From: Tolypeutes matacus
Lineage: Eukaryota; Chordata; Mammalia; Cingulata; Chlamyphoridae
Direction of reading: 5' to 3'
DNA: 64,000 nucleotides
Assembly (NCBI GenBank): GCA_026826555.1
Contig: JAKSZT010054308.1
Coordinates: 5,164,131 to 5,228,130, forward strand
Shown: positions 32,568 to 44,050 of the stretch, one piece after another
How the letters are laid out: each line of letters starts with the position of its first letter
Position numbering within the stretch: the first letter of the stretch is position 1
Notes under the pieces: model-generated
The model's input: the letters and a program-made list of their open reading frames with translations, nothing else
Told to the model about the DNA's origin: nothing
The model's database searches: none
Program-made: the position numbers and the translations under genes

Positions 32568-35500
32568 AGGGTAACTCTTAGACATTAATTATAATTAGGC
32601 TAAGTTTCATTTTTACAGGAATAAGCTTCATAAGTATAAACATTAAGATCGAAGACTTGGCATATAGGCCTGTTTTCTTTTCTTAGTATCTCCTGAAAAC
32701 CTCCTTGTTACTCAAATGTAGCCTCTCTCTAAGCCAAAGTCAGCCAAAACACACGACCTTGCCCCTGACGTGGGACATGACTCCTGGTGATGAGCCTCCC
32801 TGGCACTGAGGGATTATTACTAAGCACTAACCAGTGATACATTTGGAAAAAGATCTTGACCAAAAGGGAAACAAAAAAGAGTTTTTATAGATAAGAGTCG
32901 AGAGGTCATTCCCGAGGTTATGTTTATTGCAAGTCTTATACAGATTTCACTAACTGCCACAGTAAACAAAGCCTCAAACAAGAGTGCTCCGTTAGGGCTC
33001 AAGGGATATCCAGACACCAAAGGCAAGGCATATAGCCTCACGAAATCAACACCCCTCTGGCAGACCCTATTTGAGAGTGTATGCTAATCTATTTCCCCAA
33101 TATAACATAGTTATACTCACTTATAATTCCCCTACTAATAATTCTTCTACTCTTCTCATTTGAACCTATATTTCTTAATATACTCATTAAATGTGTCTCT
33201 CAGAGACTTAAATCTTCAGATTGTTCATATGCTGGTTGAGCCCTGAATCCCAGCAGAGTAGTGGCCAACTCCTACTCTCCAGTTCTTTTTCCTTGCCCTG
33301 GACAACCAACAAAATGGTGATGATGGACAGGTCCCATCCCCAAAAATCGAGTATCTACAACTGCAAGCTAAATAGTTCTTTCCACTTGCCCCATAATACC
33401 TAAGTCCCTTCTCAGCCTGAAGAATTCAAAGTGGACATCATCCCAACTCCCTCAAGACTGAGAAATGAACAAACATAAGGTGGGGGTGTAACCATGGACC
33501 ACAGTAGATTTATTGTTATTGTAGCTATTATCAATAAAATGATAATAATGTCAGTGGAAGAACTTGTAACATTGATATAAAGATAGTGTTTGACAGCCTC
33601 CTAGCTTCTCACTAGGGTCAACGGTGTTGCAGGATGCTGGCTTTGTGAAGGGGATACTAAATGGAGCAATTATTATCAGGATGATGTAAGTAGAACTTAA
33701 ACATAATTGGCATTATGACCTGCTCCCATGGAGAGATAACATGTATGGTATTGCAAACCTGGAGCTTAGATCTATTAATTGCAGCTCAACGAGGAACTTG
33801 TGTATTGATTAGTATTAAGTACTGTACCTATATGCCTTATGATTATTATGGTATCTCTTCTAGATCATCTGCAGAGTGATATTGAACATGTTAAAAGTCC
33901 TGGTAAATTTAATTCATTTTCTAAGTAATTAATGAATGTGCCTATAAGATAAATGAATGGCTTCTAGTAAGTACTGTCTTTATTTTGCTTGCCATATGAT
34001 TGTCTTATTGTTGCCTATACTATCTTTGTGAGTTTATGTCTAAGGCAGTGCATCTCTTAATACCTCTCCTAGCTGTCCTAACCATAACCATTGCTGTGGA
34101 AACTGGGGTTAGCAGTTTAAACCCAAAACCAGCAGACCTACCATAATCTCTCCCTAAAATTAACCAACAGCATAAAAGAACTCAGGTAAGAATACTGTTT
34201 CCATCAACTTTGGGAGGATGTAGCCTCTGAAGGCACGTGGCCTTTCTCACTCTCGTGGTCCATATGTCATGGCTGACCCCTTTTTGGGCCCACTTACCAC
34301 CATCTTCTTTATCCTTTTAGTGGGGCCATGTATCTTCAAAATTCTAACTAAATTTATTTCTTCCAGAATCAACACCTTCCAGAACAAGATATTAGTCATG
34401 TTCCAACCATAATGTTGGACCTGTCTTTCCTCGACCTCAGTAGAATAGCCAGGAGGTTTACGCCCTGTCAGGCAAGGACCTCTGCCCTAACCAACAGGAA
34501 GTAACTACAGAAGAATGACCATTGCCCCTCAGCACCCCCTTAAGAATAAGGGCATGAACCCTCTGAGGGGACAGTTGAGGCAGAGGAAACAAGGAGAAGA
34601 CAAGCCACAGCATGGCCAACAGACAATATGGCTGAGACCTTGAGTTTAATCTTTAGATCCCAGTTTCTCTTTCCAGGACCTCCCCTTGGTCACAGATATT
34701 CCAAAGAGGCCTTGCCATTGGCCCCCACCATTGGTGGGGTAACCAATAACAGCTGGGGGCCCTTCCCCTTAGCATTAGCAAAGGGAGGAATAATTAATAG
34801 TTTAAAAGGTAACCACACAAGGCAGAGCTTGCTCTCTCTGCCTAGAGAAGCCCACATCAAATCTTGGTGAATATTTCCATCTTTCTCTCCCATTTCTCAG
34901 CAAGCTCTGTTCTTTCCCCCCATTTCCCAATAATTTCCTTTTACTGGCCTAACTATATATATATAGTGGTTGCCAGGTTGTATTAGTCAGCCAAAAGGGT
35001 GCTGATGCAAAATACCAGAAATATGTTGGTTTTTATAAAGGGTATTTATTTGGGGTAGAAGCTTACAGTTACCAGGTCATGAAGCATTAGTTACTTCCCT
35101 CACCAAAGTCTGTTGCCACATATTGGAGCAAGATGGCTTCCAATATTCAGCCTTCCTCTTCCTCTTAAGTGTCTGTGGTCTCAGCTTCTTCCAATATCAG
35201 CTGTAGGTTGGGATAAGTCTTGTCTCTCTCTTGGGGCTCAATTCTCTCCAGGTTCAGCTGCTCTCTTCTCTCCACAAGGCCAGCTGTAAACTCTCAGGTG
35301 AATGACTCATCTCTCTTCCCAGGGCCTCTGCTGTGTCTAATGGAAGCTTCTCTCTTTCCTCACATATCTAATTCTCCTGTGTGTTTACTTCCCGGGCTCC
35401 AGGATCAAAACTCCAAACTCCCTCCTCTATGGTGTGGTTTCTCTGTGAGCCCCTGTCCATCAAGGGGGTGGGGACTCAACATCCTACTGGTGTGGCCCAG

Positions 35501-36020
35501 TCAAAGCCTCAATCATTATGTAATCAAATAAAAGTGAAACCTCTGAATCCAATATAATCTAATATGCCCAGAGGAACAAACCAGTTTACAAACATAATCT
35601 AATATCTGTTTTTGGAATTTATAACCAATATCAAACTGATACACAGGGGTTCAGGGTTCAGAAGGGAAGGGGAGGGACAAATGGGTGGAACATGGGCATA
35701 TCTGGGGTGATGAGAGTCTTCTGTATGATACTACAATGATGGATATGTGATATTATGCATTTGTCAAGGCCTATGGAATTGTACAGCACAAAGTGTAAAC
35801 CATAATATAAGCTACAGACTTTGGTTAGTAGCAATGTTTCAATATTGGCTCAGCAATTGTAACAAATGTACCACACTAATCTAAGGTGTTAATAATGGAA
35901 ACTATATGTGTGAGTGTGTGGGTGTGGAGTTATATGGGAATTCCCTATACTTTCGGTGTAATTTTTCTGTAAATGTAAACCTAAAATCTTTCTAAAAATA
36001 AAGATTAAAAAAAAAAAAAA
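32568..36020 (+). mobile_element. Unidentified 3.45-kb polyadenylated insertion in L1
   Basis: A segment that splits an L1. It ends in a 14-15 base A-run (36007-36021) preceded by 'ctaaaaataaag', and an 'aaaatcaat' duplication flanks it (32557-32565 before, 36018-36026 after), so it was copied from a polyadenylated RNA by L1 machinery. It has no ORF above 80 codons of recognisable content. The part at 34480-34978 shares words with the LTR at 19790-20460. A 665-bp solo LTR later landed inside, so the original insert was about 2.8 kb. Its 5' part ('gaccttgcccctgacgtggga...') feels familiar from xenarthran repeats, but I cannot name the family. Confidence 0.65.
34979..35643 (-). mobile_element. 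Solo LTR, ERV-L-like, inside the polyadenylated insertion
   Basis: 665 bp with inverted ends TGTATTAG...CTGATACA, flanked by near-identical 5-mers (CAGGT at 34974-34978, CAGGG at 35644-35648). It is homologous along its length to the solo LTR at 58808-59493 ('tagtcagcca.aggggtgctgatgcaaa', 'tatttatttggggta.aagcttacagtta'). Confidence 0.8.
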
Positions 36021-36905
36021 ATCAATCAGCCATAGATGTGAGGGCCTATTTCTGAACTCTCAATTTGATTCCATTGGTCTATATATTTATCCTTGTGTCT
36101 GTACCATGCTGTTTTTACCACTGTAGCTTTGTGATAAGTTTTGAAGTCACAAAGTGTAATTCCTCTGACTTTGTTCTTCTTTTTCAAGATGGTTTTGGCT
36201 ATTTGGGGCTCCCTTCCTCTTCCAAATAAATTTGATGATTGGCTTTTCCATTCCTGCAAAAAAGGCTGTTGGAAGTTTTATTGAGATTACATTGAATCTG
36301 CAAGTCACTTTGGGTAGAACTGACATCTTAACAATATTTAGTCTTTCTATCCATCAGCGTGGAGTGTCCTTCCATTCATTTAGGTCTTTGTTTTTTTTTA
36401 GCCAAATTTTGTAGTTTTCTGTGTACAAGTCCTTACTTCCTTAGCTAGACTTATTCCTAGATATATGATTCTTTTAGTTGCTATTGTAAATAGAATTTGT
36501 TTTCCTGATTCCTCCTCAGATTGCTCATTACTAGTGTATAGACACACTACTGATTTTTGCATGTTGATCTTGTACCCGCCATTTTGCTGAATTCATTTAT
36601 TAGGTCCAGTAACATTGCTGTAAATTTTTCTTTATATAGGGTCATGCCATCTGCAACTAGTGAAAGTTTTTCTTCTTCCTTTTCAATTCGGATGCTTTTT
36701 ATTTCTATTTCTTACCTAATTGATCTGACTAGAATTTCCAGTACAATGTTGATTAACAGTGATGACAGAGGGCATCCTTGTTTTGTTCCTGCTCTTACAG
36801 GGAAAGCTTTCAGTCTTTCAGCATTGAGTATGATGTTAGCTGTGAGTTTTTCATAAATGCCCTTTATCATGTTGAGGAAGTTTCCTTACGAATGTTCTTT
36901 TAATT
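36021..36905 (-). mobile_element. LINE-1 fragment, right part of the split copy
   Basis: Continuation of the L1 at 31005-32567, moving towards the 5' end of ORF2 on the minus strand (frames at 36026-36259 and, antisense, 36557-36856). Reverse-transcriptase-derived, degenerate. Confidence 0.8.
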
Positions 36906-38160
36906 ATTAAGTTCTAATATATTCATCCTTAATAATACTTATCTTAAAGTTTATTTTTCTTATCATACAGAATTTGTTAATCATGTAATTCAAGTCTACA
37001 TCCTTTCTAATTTTAGTTTAGTTCAGCTCTTGATTTCTTTTCTAGAGTAACCTCTCTTTTTTTTTTTTTTGTATGTGTATGTTTTAATTCCTCATTCTTT
37101 TCCATTTTAATAATGTATTATTTCTTTTGACTATTACTCATCGACTAGTACTAGGTGGCAGAGCTGTTTACTACTTACCAGCTAGTTGTATGCTCCACAG
37201 TCCCCAGCTCCTATATTGTTAGGGAGGGCCATGTGACTAGATCCATCCGAAGGCTGTGAGTGAAAGTGGTGTGTGCTATTTCCAGACTGACGCATACAAG
37301 AACAGTTGTGTGCTATCCATTCATTCTCTTCTCAATCTGTAGGAACCAAACAGTCCATGTGTTCCAGAGAGTGCAGGTACAATATGGTGAAGCATCTCAC
37401 AGCATGGATCTCTGAGTGACTAAAGCAGAGTCTGTTGCCAACTCCTGTTGGATGTGTAACTTGAATTTAAAATAAACTCTTATGTGCTGAGTTACTCAAA
37501 TTTGTCGTTTGTTACCACAGCACAAACTAACTTCTCCTAAGTAAAACACACTGCCAAAACAATGATAAATTATTGTGCTCTATTGAGCCTTACTGGAAAT
37601 TATTTTAGCATTCTTCATTAAATGTGAATCTGACTTTTAGCCTGAAATATATAATTATTATCATATTAAGGAAGGCTCCTATTTTTTTGCATGCCCCAGA
37701 ACCATTTAATTAACTTTGGAATAATCCATTCTTTGAAAGTTAGAAAGACTTAGCTGTGATACTATGTTTATAGGTTTGCTCCTTGATAACTGTCTAAATT
37801 TCTACTATGATAATTTATCTGTTTCGATTTTCTTTCTTATCCCAGGTCAGTTCTGTCTTTTATGAGTTTACTTATTCCTCATTTTTCTGTTTTCTATTTA
37901 TAAATTTCTGCTTTTTAAAGGCTATTTTGTTTTTTCCTAACTACTTGAATATTTTTCATTTTTCATATTCAGTAATATGAGTGTTTAAGACTGAAATTTC
38001 ACCTCTGTGCTTAGCCATATTCTATAAATTCTGATACAAATTCTTTTCATTGTGTCTTTCATCACCATAAGATCTGTTATCTTTTATATACAATGACAAT
38101 TTCTTCTGTATGTCCCTCCAATGTCTTATTTTTTTCACTTTATTTTCAAAGAAGCTTTAG
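36906..38160. other. AT-rich interval with an MLT1-like LTR remnant
   Basis: About 37140-37530 resembles an old MaLR LTR ('gagggccatgtgactagatcc', ending 'gtttgttaccacagcacaaactaac'). The rest is AT-rich with long T tracts. No gene seen. Confidence 0.4.
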
Positions 38161-38190
38161 GTTACAGAAAAGTCACATTGAAAATATAGG

Positions 38191-39680
38191 GGAGGGATTG
38201 ACTGGCTGGTAGGATGGCAGATGAAGAAGAAGACCCCACATTTGAGGAAGAAAATAAAGAAATTGGAGGAGGTGCAGAAGGTGGACAGGGTAAAAGAAAG
38301 AGACTTTTTCCTAAAGAATTATGGTATATGATGTATGGATTTGGGGATGACCAGAGTAGTCAGTGGATATTCTTGAAGACCTTGTCATAGAGTTCATCAC
38401 TGAAATGACTCACAAGGCAATGTCAATTGGAAGACAAGGTCGAATACAATACAAAAATCAAGATATCATCTTCTTGATTCGAAAGAACCCAAGGAAGTTT
38501 GCTAGGGTTAAAGACTTACTATGAATGAAGAATTGAAACAAGCTAGAAAAGCATTTGATGAAGCAAACTATGGATCTTGATAACTTTGTACTTCCTGAAG
38601 CTTCCTTATCTTCTGGGTCAAATATATATAGTAACTGTATATTTCCTATAGTAAGGTCCTGATATTTAACCACGGAAATGAAAGTTGGAGAAACACACAG
38701 GTTTCAGCCTTTGTTTTCATGTCTTAAATTTTAGAGTATTTGAGTCTTTAATTGCCTGCCTTTATATTGCCATACTTGAATTACTTATTGGGTTTTAATG
38801 ACCACGTGTGAGTTAAAGTACCTTGCAATTCGTGTAATTCCTTCTGAGTTTTGACCATCTAGATGATGAAGTAGTATTTATGTGTTAGGTGTCCTTTTTG
38901 TCATTGTAGGCTACACTGTAGCAGTTTTATATGTGACACCTAAATGGGACCTTTGATCCTGTGATAGCTGAGACAGATGTTTTATGTTTTCTCAAGTTTC
39001 TAGACAACACTAGTCTGCGATATTATTAATGAAGTGAACTATTTATGCTTCTCTTCAGTAGATGATGATATTGGAAAATACAGTATTTTTAAAGAATGCT
39101 TAAGTGTCTTAAATGGTTATTTGTTTTAATTTTCTTCAGATAGCAAGAATGATTTTTTTGAGAAACTATGTTTCATGTGAATGCCTCAGTGTTGGTAGGC
39201 TTTTTTGTTTTAAAACCTTTGGGGCTTATACAGTCTGTTTGCTAAGTTTTAGGAGAACTGAGTTTCCCAGGTCTGATTAAAGCTTCTAAAAACAAATGCT
39301 TTCAGTAGCGTGAGTGGCATTACTTAAAAAGCTGATGGCAGGATAAGCATTGGGGGTAGTGTTTTATCAACATATTTGTTAGTACTTGTTCATTGTGGAA
39401 ATGTGTACTTGACTAAAAGCATATGTGGCCATGGAAACCACTTGTAGTTCAGGATGTACAGGTTGTGTGTGTGTGTTTAACTATCTTGTATTAAATTATT
39501 ATTGCGCTTAGCTTAAAATAAGAGTTGAAATAGCATTTAAAGGATCACTGAATGTTACTATCTGTGAAACGGAATGTTTTGTGTGCTGCTTATTCACATT
39601 ATCTATAAATCAGTACTTTGGGAAATTCTACTTAATCTATTCATGCAGGGAATACAGTATGAAAAATTAAACAGAAAAAA
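38191..39680 (+). pseudogene. TAF13: TAF13 processed pseudogene
   Basis: An intronless copy of the mRNA for TFIID subunit 13, a histone-fold protein of the TBP-containing initiation complex. It holds a 5' UTR piece, an ATG at 38214-38216 (MADEEEDPTFEEE...) and a stop at 38578-38580, then about 1.1 kb of 3' UTR to an ATTAAA-type signal near 39665 and an A-run. Two frame-breaking deletions are visible against the TAF13 sequence I recall: about 10 bases after 'GFGDDQ' (near 38357) and about 4 bases in 'VKDLL' (near 38515); a stop codon results. An A-rich 'aaatatagg' duplication flanks it. It is transcriptionally orphaned and should make no protein. Confidence 0.88.
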
Positions 39681-39689
39681 ATATATAGG

Positions 39690-40076
39690 AAGGGATACGA
39701 GTGTGGCTCAAGGGATTGGTCTCCTGTATACCATACAGGAGGTCCAGGGTTTGATTCTCGGGGCCTCCTGGTGAAAAGCAAGCTGGCCCGAGCAGGGTGC
39801 TGGCCCACGCAGAGTGTTAGCCCATGCAGGAGAGCTGGCACAGCAAGATGATGCAACAAAAAGAGACACAGAAGAGAGACGATAAGAGATGCAGCAGACC
39901 AGGGAGCTTAGGTGGCACAAGAGATTGAGCAGCCTGTCTCCATTCTGGAAGATTCCAGGATCGGTTCCTGGTGCCACCTTAAGAGAAGACAAACGGACAC
40001 AGAAGAACACACAGAGAGCAGACAGCAAGCACAAAACAACAAGGGGTGGGGGATAAATAAATAAAAATAAATCTTT
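39690..40076 (+). mobile_element. Dimeric tRNA-derived SINE inserted in the TAF13 copy's poly(A) tail
   Basis: 387 bp between perfect 15-bp duplications (AAAAAAATATATAGG at 39675-39689 and 40077-40091). Two tRNA-like halves are visible: one starting 'gggatacgagtgtggctcaagggattgg' and carrying 'gtccagggtttgattctcggggcctcctggtg', the second starting 'gggagcttaggtggcacaagagattgagc' and carrying 'ccaggatcggttcctggtgcc'. It ends in an A-rich 'aaataaataaaaataaatc'. It differs from the short SINEs at 9841 and 63851 and is probably a related armadillo subfamily. Confidence 0.85.
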
Positions 40077-40091
40077 AAAAAAATATATAGG

Positions 40092-40560
40092 GGATTCTCA
40101 TATACCCCACCCCCTCCCCCTCACATTTTCCCCTATTAATAACATCTTCCATTTGTGTAGAACATTTGTTACAATTGAACACATTTTGAAGCATTGCTAC
40201 TAACTGTGATCAATGGTTTACATTATGGTTTACAATTTGCACTGTACACTTTTATAGGTTTTGAAAATATGTGTAATGGCCTGTATCCGTCATTGCAAAA
40301 TCATGCAGAACAACTCCACCTATTTTTTTTTCAACCCTCATATATCTATTATTTGAACTAATATCAAAGAGGCCATATTTTTTTCCATTTCTTTGATATC
40401 GTGGAGAAGAGACTCTGAATTTTTTTCTTTTTGGCTTGGTGATATTTCTCTTCTCCTGGTTTATAGCCCCTGCCTGCCATCCACTTTTTCCCCTTGTAAT
40501 ATATATGCCTGAATCCCATGCTCATAACATTCTGATTATAGCTCATCTTTGAATTGGAGC
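40092..40560 (-). mobile_element. L1 3'-UTR-like fragment
   Basis: Resembles the 3' UTR sequence of the other antisense L1 copies here ('aacatttgttacaattgaacaca...gctactaactgtgat'). The TAF13 copy and the SINE landed in it: its left part lies before 38190. No frame of interest. Confidence 0.55.
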
Positions 40561-41210
40561 CATTCTTTCCTAGCTATCAATCCACTGAAGAAAGGTGTGT
40601 GAGAATGATCGGGGGACGTGAGCTGGAGCAGTAGACAGTGGACACCTAAATATCTTCCGTCAGAACTTTCCTCACCGTCTCGTTTGTGCTCTCCACCCTG
40701 GCAGGCAGGAGGCAGTCTGCCTGGCTTGACGTGAAGCCCCGGGATTTCACAGGTTTTCTACGTGGTGATTAAGCACGTGCTTTTCGACAGCTGACCATGA
40801 CCGTACCTCTAGAGCGAATACCACCCACCATCTCTCCCTATGTCTGAGGAGGGGTCACCGGGTCTCTAGGGTGCTCCTGCAGCTTCTCAACTCCCCAAAC
40901 CTGGCCTTTCACTGTAAGGATCCACTGGTTTGCGCCTTCAGGGCTTTGCCGCTGGTTTGGAGAACTTGCAGCTCTTCCTAGAAGTGTGGACAGGGCTGAA
41001 TGAAACTTCAGCTTCTCTCTTCCCTTAATTTGGTTTGAATTTCACTGTGTTTAGAAGCTGTTCTTTATAGTTTTTGATTAAGGATGTGGCTTTTCAAAAG
41101 TTTCATTGGACCTGGAGTTTCACTTTTCGTTCCTTTTGCCATTTGTGGTTGGTTTCAGAAAGTAAAATGCTGTAGATGTGCTTTTATTCTGAACTGAAAG
41201 AGAACCTTAA
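40561..41210. other. Intergenic, no feature recognised
   Basis: Moderately GC-rich sequence without an ORF or a repeat I can name. I checked it on both strands for Ig-type, transmembrane or tyrosine-motif exons and found none. Confidence 0.4.
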
Positions 41211-41430
41211 CCTAACGATAGCTACCCTATAGCGAATGCTTACTGTGATCCAGCATCACGCCAGGTAATTTATAAATATTATCTTATTTGATCTTTGCAT
41301 CAATACTCAGGCAATATTCTGTCAGCAGGTGTATCACCCTCATCTTACAGGTGAGGAAACAGGAGCCTCAAAGAAATTATGTATTTTTGCCCCCAAACTC
41401 ACAGTGGTGGAGCCAGGACTGGAACCCAGA
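41210..41430 (+). repeat. MIR SINE fragment
   Basis: 'gaatgcttactgtgatccagcatcacgccaggtaatt', 'catcttacaggtgaggaaacagg' and 'ctcacagtggtggagccaggactggaacccag' follow the MIR order. Confidence 0.8.
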
Positions 41431-42029
41431 TCTGTCTGAGCAGGAGCCTAACAAGTTTTGACAAAGATTCAGCAGCCACAGACGTTTGAAGAGGAATGCA
41501 GACCCAGCACAGTCCCAGAGCCTGCTGTAGCAGCAGCAGTCCTCATGCTTACTGATTGAGGGCCCATTCTGGGTGCCTGGTGGCAGGAAATGGTAACTCG
41601 GTGTTCTGAAGTTTCTACGTGAGCAGTGAACTCTTTTCAACACTTACAATTCAAAGCCAGAGGTTACTGGAGGACAAGAGAAGAGACGTATTTAAAGTAG
41701 GGAGTGGGGAATTGATCACTGGGTGGGCCAGGAGTAGCTCTTGGGGCTCTGTCAATCTGAAAAAGGATCCCCCCAGAAGCTCTTTGAGTAAGGAGGAGAA
41801 TTTTGTAGGCTGAACAGAAAGATGCTCTGGCCATAAGCAATTGGGGGAAATTTTTCACATAAGGAGGCAGGGAGAAAGGGTTGATAAGATGGAGAGAGTC
41901 TTGGCAGTGAAAACAAACCTGGAGAAATCGTCTTCTAAATGGAAAAAGAGGATTTGATGTCTTCAATGTTTCTATTGGGTCATTTTCCTGAGGGGAATCT
42001 CACAGGCAATGTTCTGAGAAGGCAGGCAG

Positions 42030-42185
42030 GTGAGGCACACGGGTTCTGGTGTGAGAGACTCAGGGCCCTGACACTTACTAGCTGGGTCACCTGGAGCAAA
42101 TTATTAAACTTCTCTGTGCCTTAGTTTCTTCATCTTTAAAATGGGGATAACAATGCCCACCTTGTTAATTTGTTGTGCAGTTCAA
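42030..42185 (+). repeat. MIR SINE fragment
   Basis: 'gacacttactagctgggtcacctggagcaaattattaaacttctctgtgcc' is a typical MIR core. Confidence 0.75.
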
Positions 42186-42339
42186 AGTAGAAAAATGTAT
42201 ACTTGGCATAGTCAAAACTTAGGTCTCTTTGGCACCAAAGTTTGTTGCTCTTTCAAAGTTCTATTCGCTTTCTATATTCTGGCCTTTCTACCAAGTTGCC
42301 TTCGTAAAAATCAGTGGGAGAATGCAGATCTTAAAATAG

Positions 42340-42740
42340 CTTTATTGCAATATACTTTACAATGATAAAATTCACTCCTTTTACCATTACCACAATCTAA
42401 TTATAGATCATTTCCATTACACCAAGAAGAAACCTGGTGTTCATTTTCAGTCACATTTCTACTCCCAGCCCAGGAAACCACTAATTCATTTTTTGTCTCT
42501 ATAATTTGCCTACTCTGGACATTCATATAAATAGATTCATACTAGATGTGGTCTTTGGTGTCTGGCTTCTTTCACTCAGCATAATGTTTCTGAGGCTCAT
42601 CCATATTGTAGCATGCCTCTGTCCTTTATGAAGGGTTGACTGGCAGTTTGAATATTCTTTACCAGGATAACAAGATTTATTAATCTACTGGGATTAGGGT
42701 CAATCTGAGTTTAATAGGCAAGGGCAACAGCTAGAGAAAA
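42340..42740 (-). mobile_element. Old L1 3' fragment
   Basis: Resembles antisense L1 3' end ('catttctactcccagcccaggaaaccactaattca...tttcactcagcataatgtttctgaggctcatcca'). Truncated, non-coding. Confidence 0.6.
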
Positions 42741-43324
42741 TGAAGAAAGAAAATGTCTGATCTCCAGCATTAGCAGCCACTCAAGACTTTCTGGGGTTCT
42801 TAGGAGAATCATCCTTGCCTTTGAGTTTCTTTACATACTTGCTAATATTTTGCTGACAATATCCAGAAGGAATATTGGGTAACAGTGGCTGGGCCTTGGC
42901 TTCTAAGTCCTTGAATGCAGGCCAGACTTATTTGTGTGCTGTCGCTTTGATTCCTCACACAAGGCTCCCAGGAAAAAGCTTCCCAACTTTCAAACTCTTT
43001 GCTGGTTCTTCAATCCATGGCCATTTCCCCCACCCAATTAAATCTCTGGACATCTCCTTTTAGTCTGTTCATATTGATTAGTCTTCCTTATTAATTTAGC
43101 TACCAAGTTATAATTAGGAAAAAAATCAAAATCAGCACCTATTGTTAGGCTTGTTAAGTGTTTCTCCCCCCACCATTTTAGAATATGTGCTGGACCTGCC
43201 AAGATGAATCTCATTTAAAATCTCAGCCCAAAGACCCTTCTCTTCTCTGTGGTTCTTTTCCAGTTTGGCCATCTCACTACAGCATCTGCCCCATCCATTC
43301 AGATTCTGACCCCTGGTGGTCTGG
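42741..43324. other. Intergenic, no feature recognised
   Basis: Short chance frames only (for example 42875-43063). No repeat family or exon recognised. Confidence 0.4.
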
Positions 43325-43769
43325 TGGTTTGGAGCTGTATGTTCTTAAACTTAATCCATTCCTGTGGGTGTGAACCGATTGTAAGCCGGACCTTTTGATG
43401 AGGTTCCTTCAGGTAAGGTGTGTCTCAGGATGGGTCTTCATCCTGTCACTTGCGTCCTTTAGAAGCAGAATGAAACTCAGGCAGAGTAAAAGCCACAGAG
43501 GGAGCAGCCAGAAGCTGAACATCAGTGGAACCCAGAAGAGAAGGGAGAGGCCAGGAGATGCCACCATGTGACTTGTCATGTGACCGGCTAAGGAACAAGG
43601 GTTGCTGGCAGCCAGCCCCAGAATGCCACAGTCTTTGGGGAGAAAGCATCACCTTGATGCCTTGACTTGGACTTTTCCCCTTTCCTCAAAAGTGGGAGCT
43701 AACAAATTCCCATTGTTTAAGCCAGCCCATTGCATGGTATTTGCTTGAGCAGCTCAGGAAACTAAAACA
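43325..43769 (+). mobile_element. Solo LTR, MaLR/ERV-L-like
   Basis: About 445 bp, starting 'tggtttggagctgtatg' and ending 'ggaaactaaaaca'. The internal order ('gccaccatgtgacttgtcatgtgacc', 'gatgccttgacttggactttt', 'aagccagcccattgcatggtattt') parallels the LTR at 15217-15622. Flanking 5-mers (TCTGG and CTTGG) are only similar, so the ends are approximate. Confidence 0.65.
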
Positions 43770-43779
43770 CTTGGCTAGG

Positions 43780-44050
43780 GAGGAAGCCTGTGGTGTGGGA
43801 ATAACATGGGTATTGGAATCAGAGAGACATGAAAATTGAATTTTAGCTCTAACACTTACCATCTGGGAGACTTTAGTATCTTACAAATCATGCAAGATTT
43901 GAATTCCAGCTTTCTCATTTATAGAGCAGGCATATTATACTTACCTTGTAGCTTTTATCAGGATTAAATAAGATGCTTGTAAAGCATATATACCAAAGTA
44001 TATAGTAGATGCTGAACAAATGGAAGGTGTTATATTTATTAGCCTGCCAC
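43780..44050 (+). repeat. MIR SINE fragment
   Basis: A MIR-like order: 'ggtattggaatcagagagacat', 'aacacttaccatctgggagac', 'atttatagagcagg', 'gattaaataagatgcttgtaaagc'. Confidence 0.7.
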
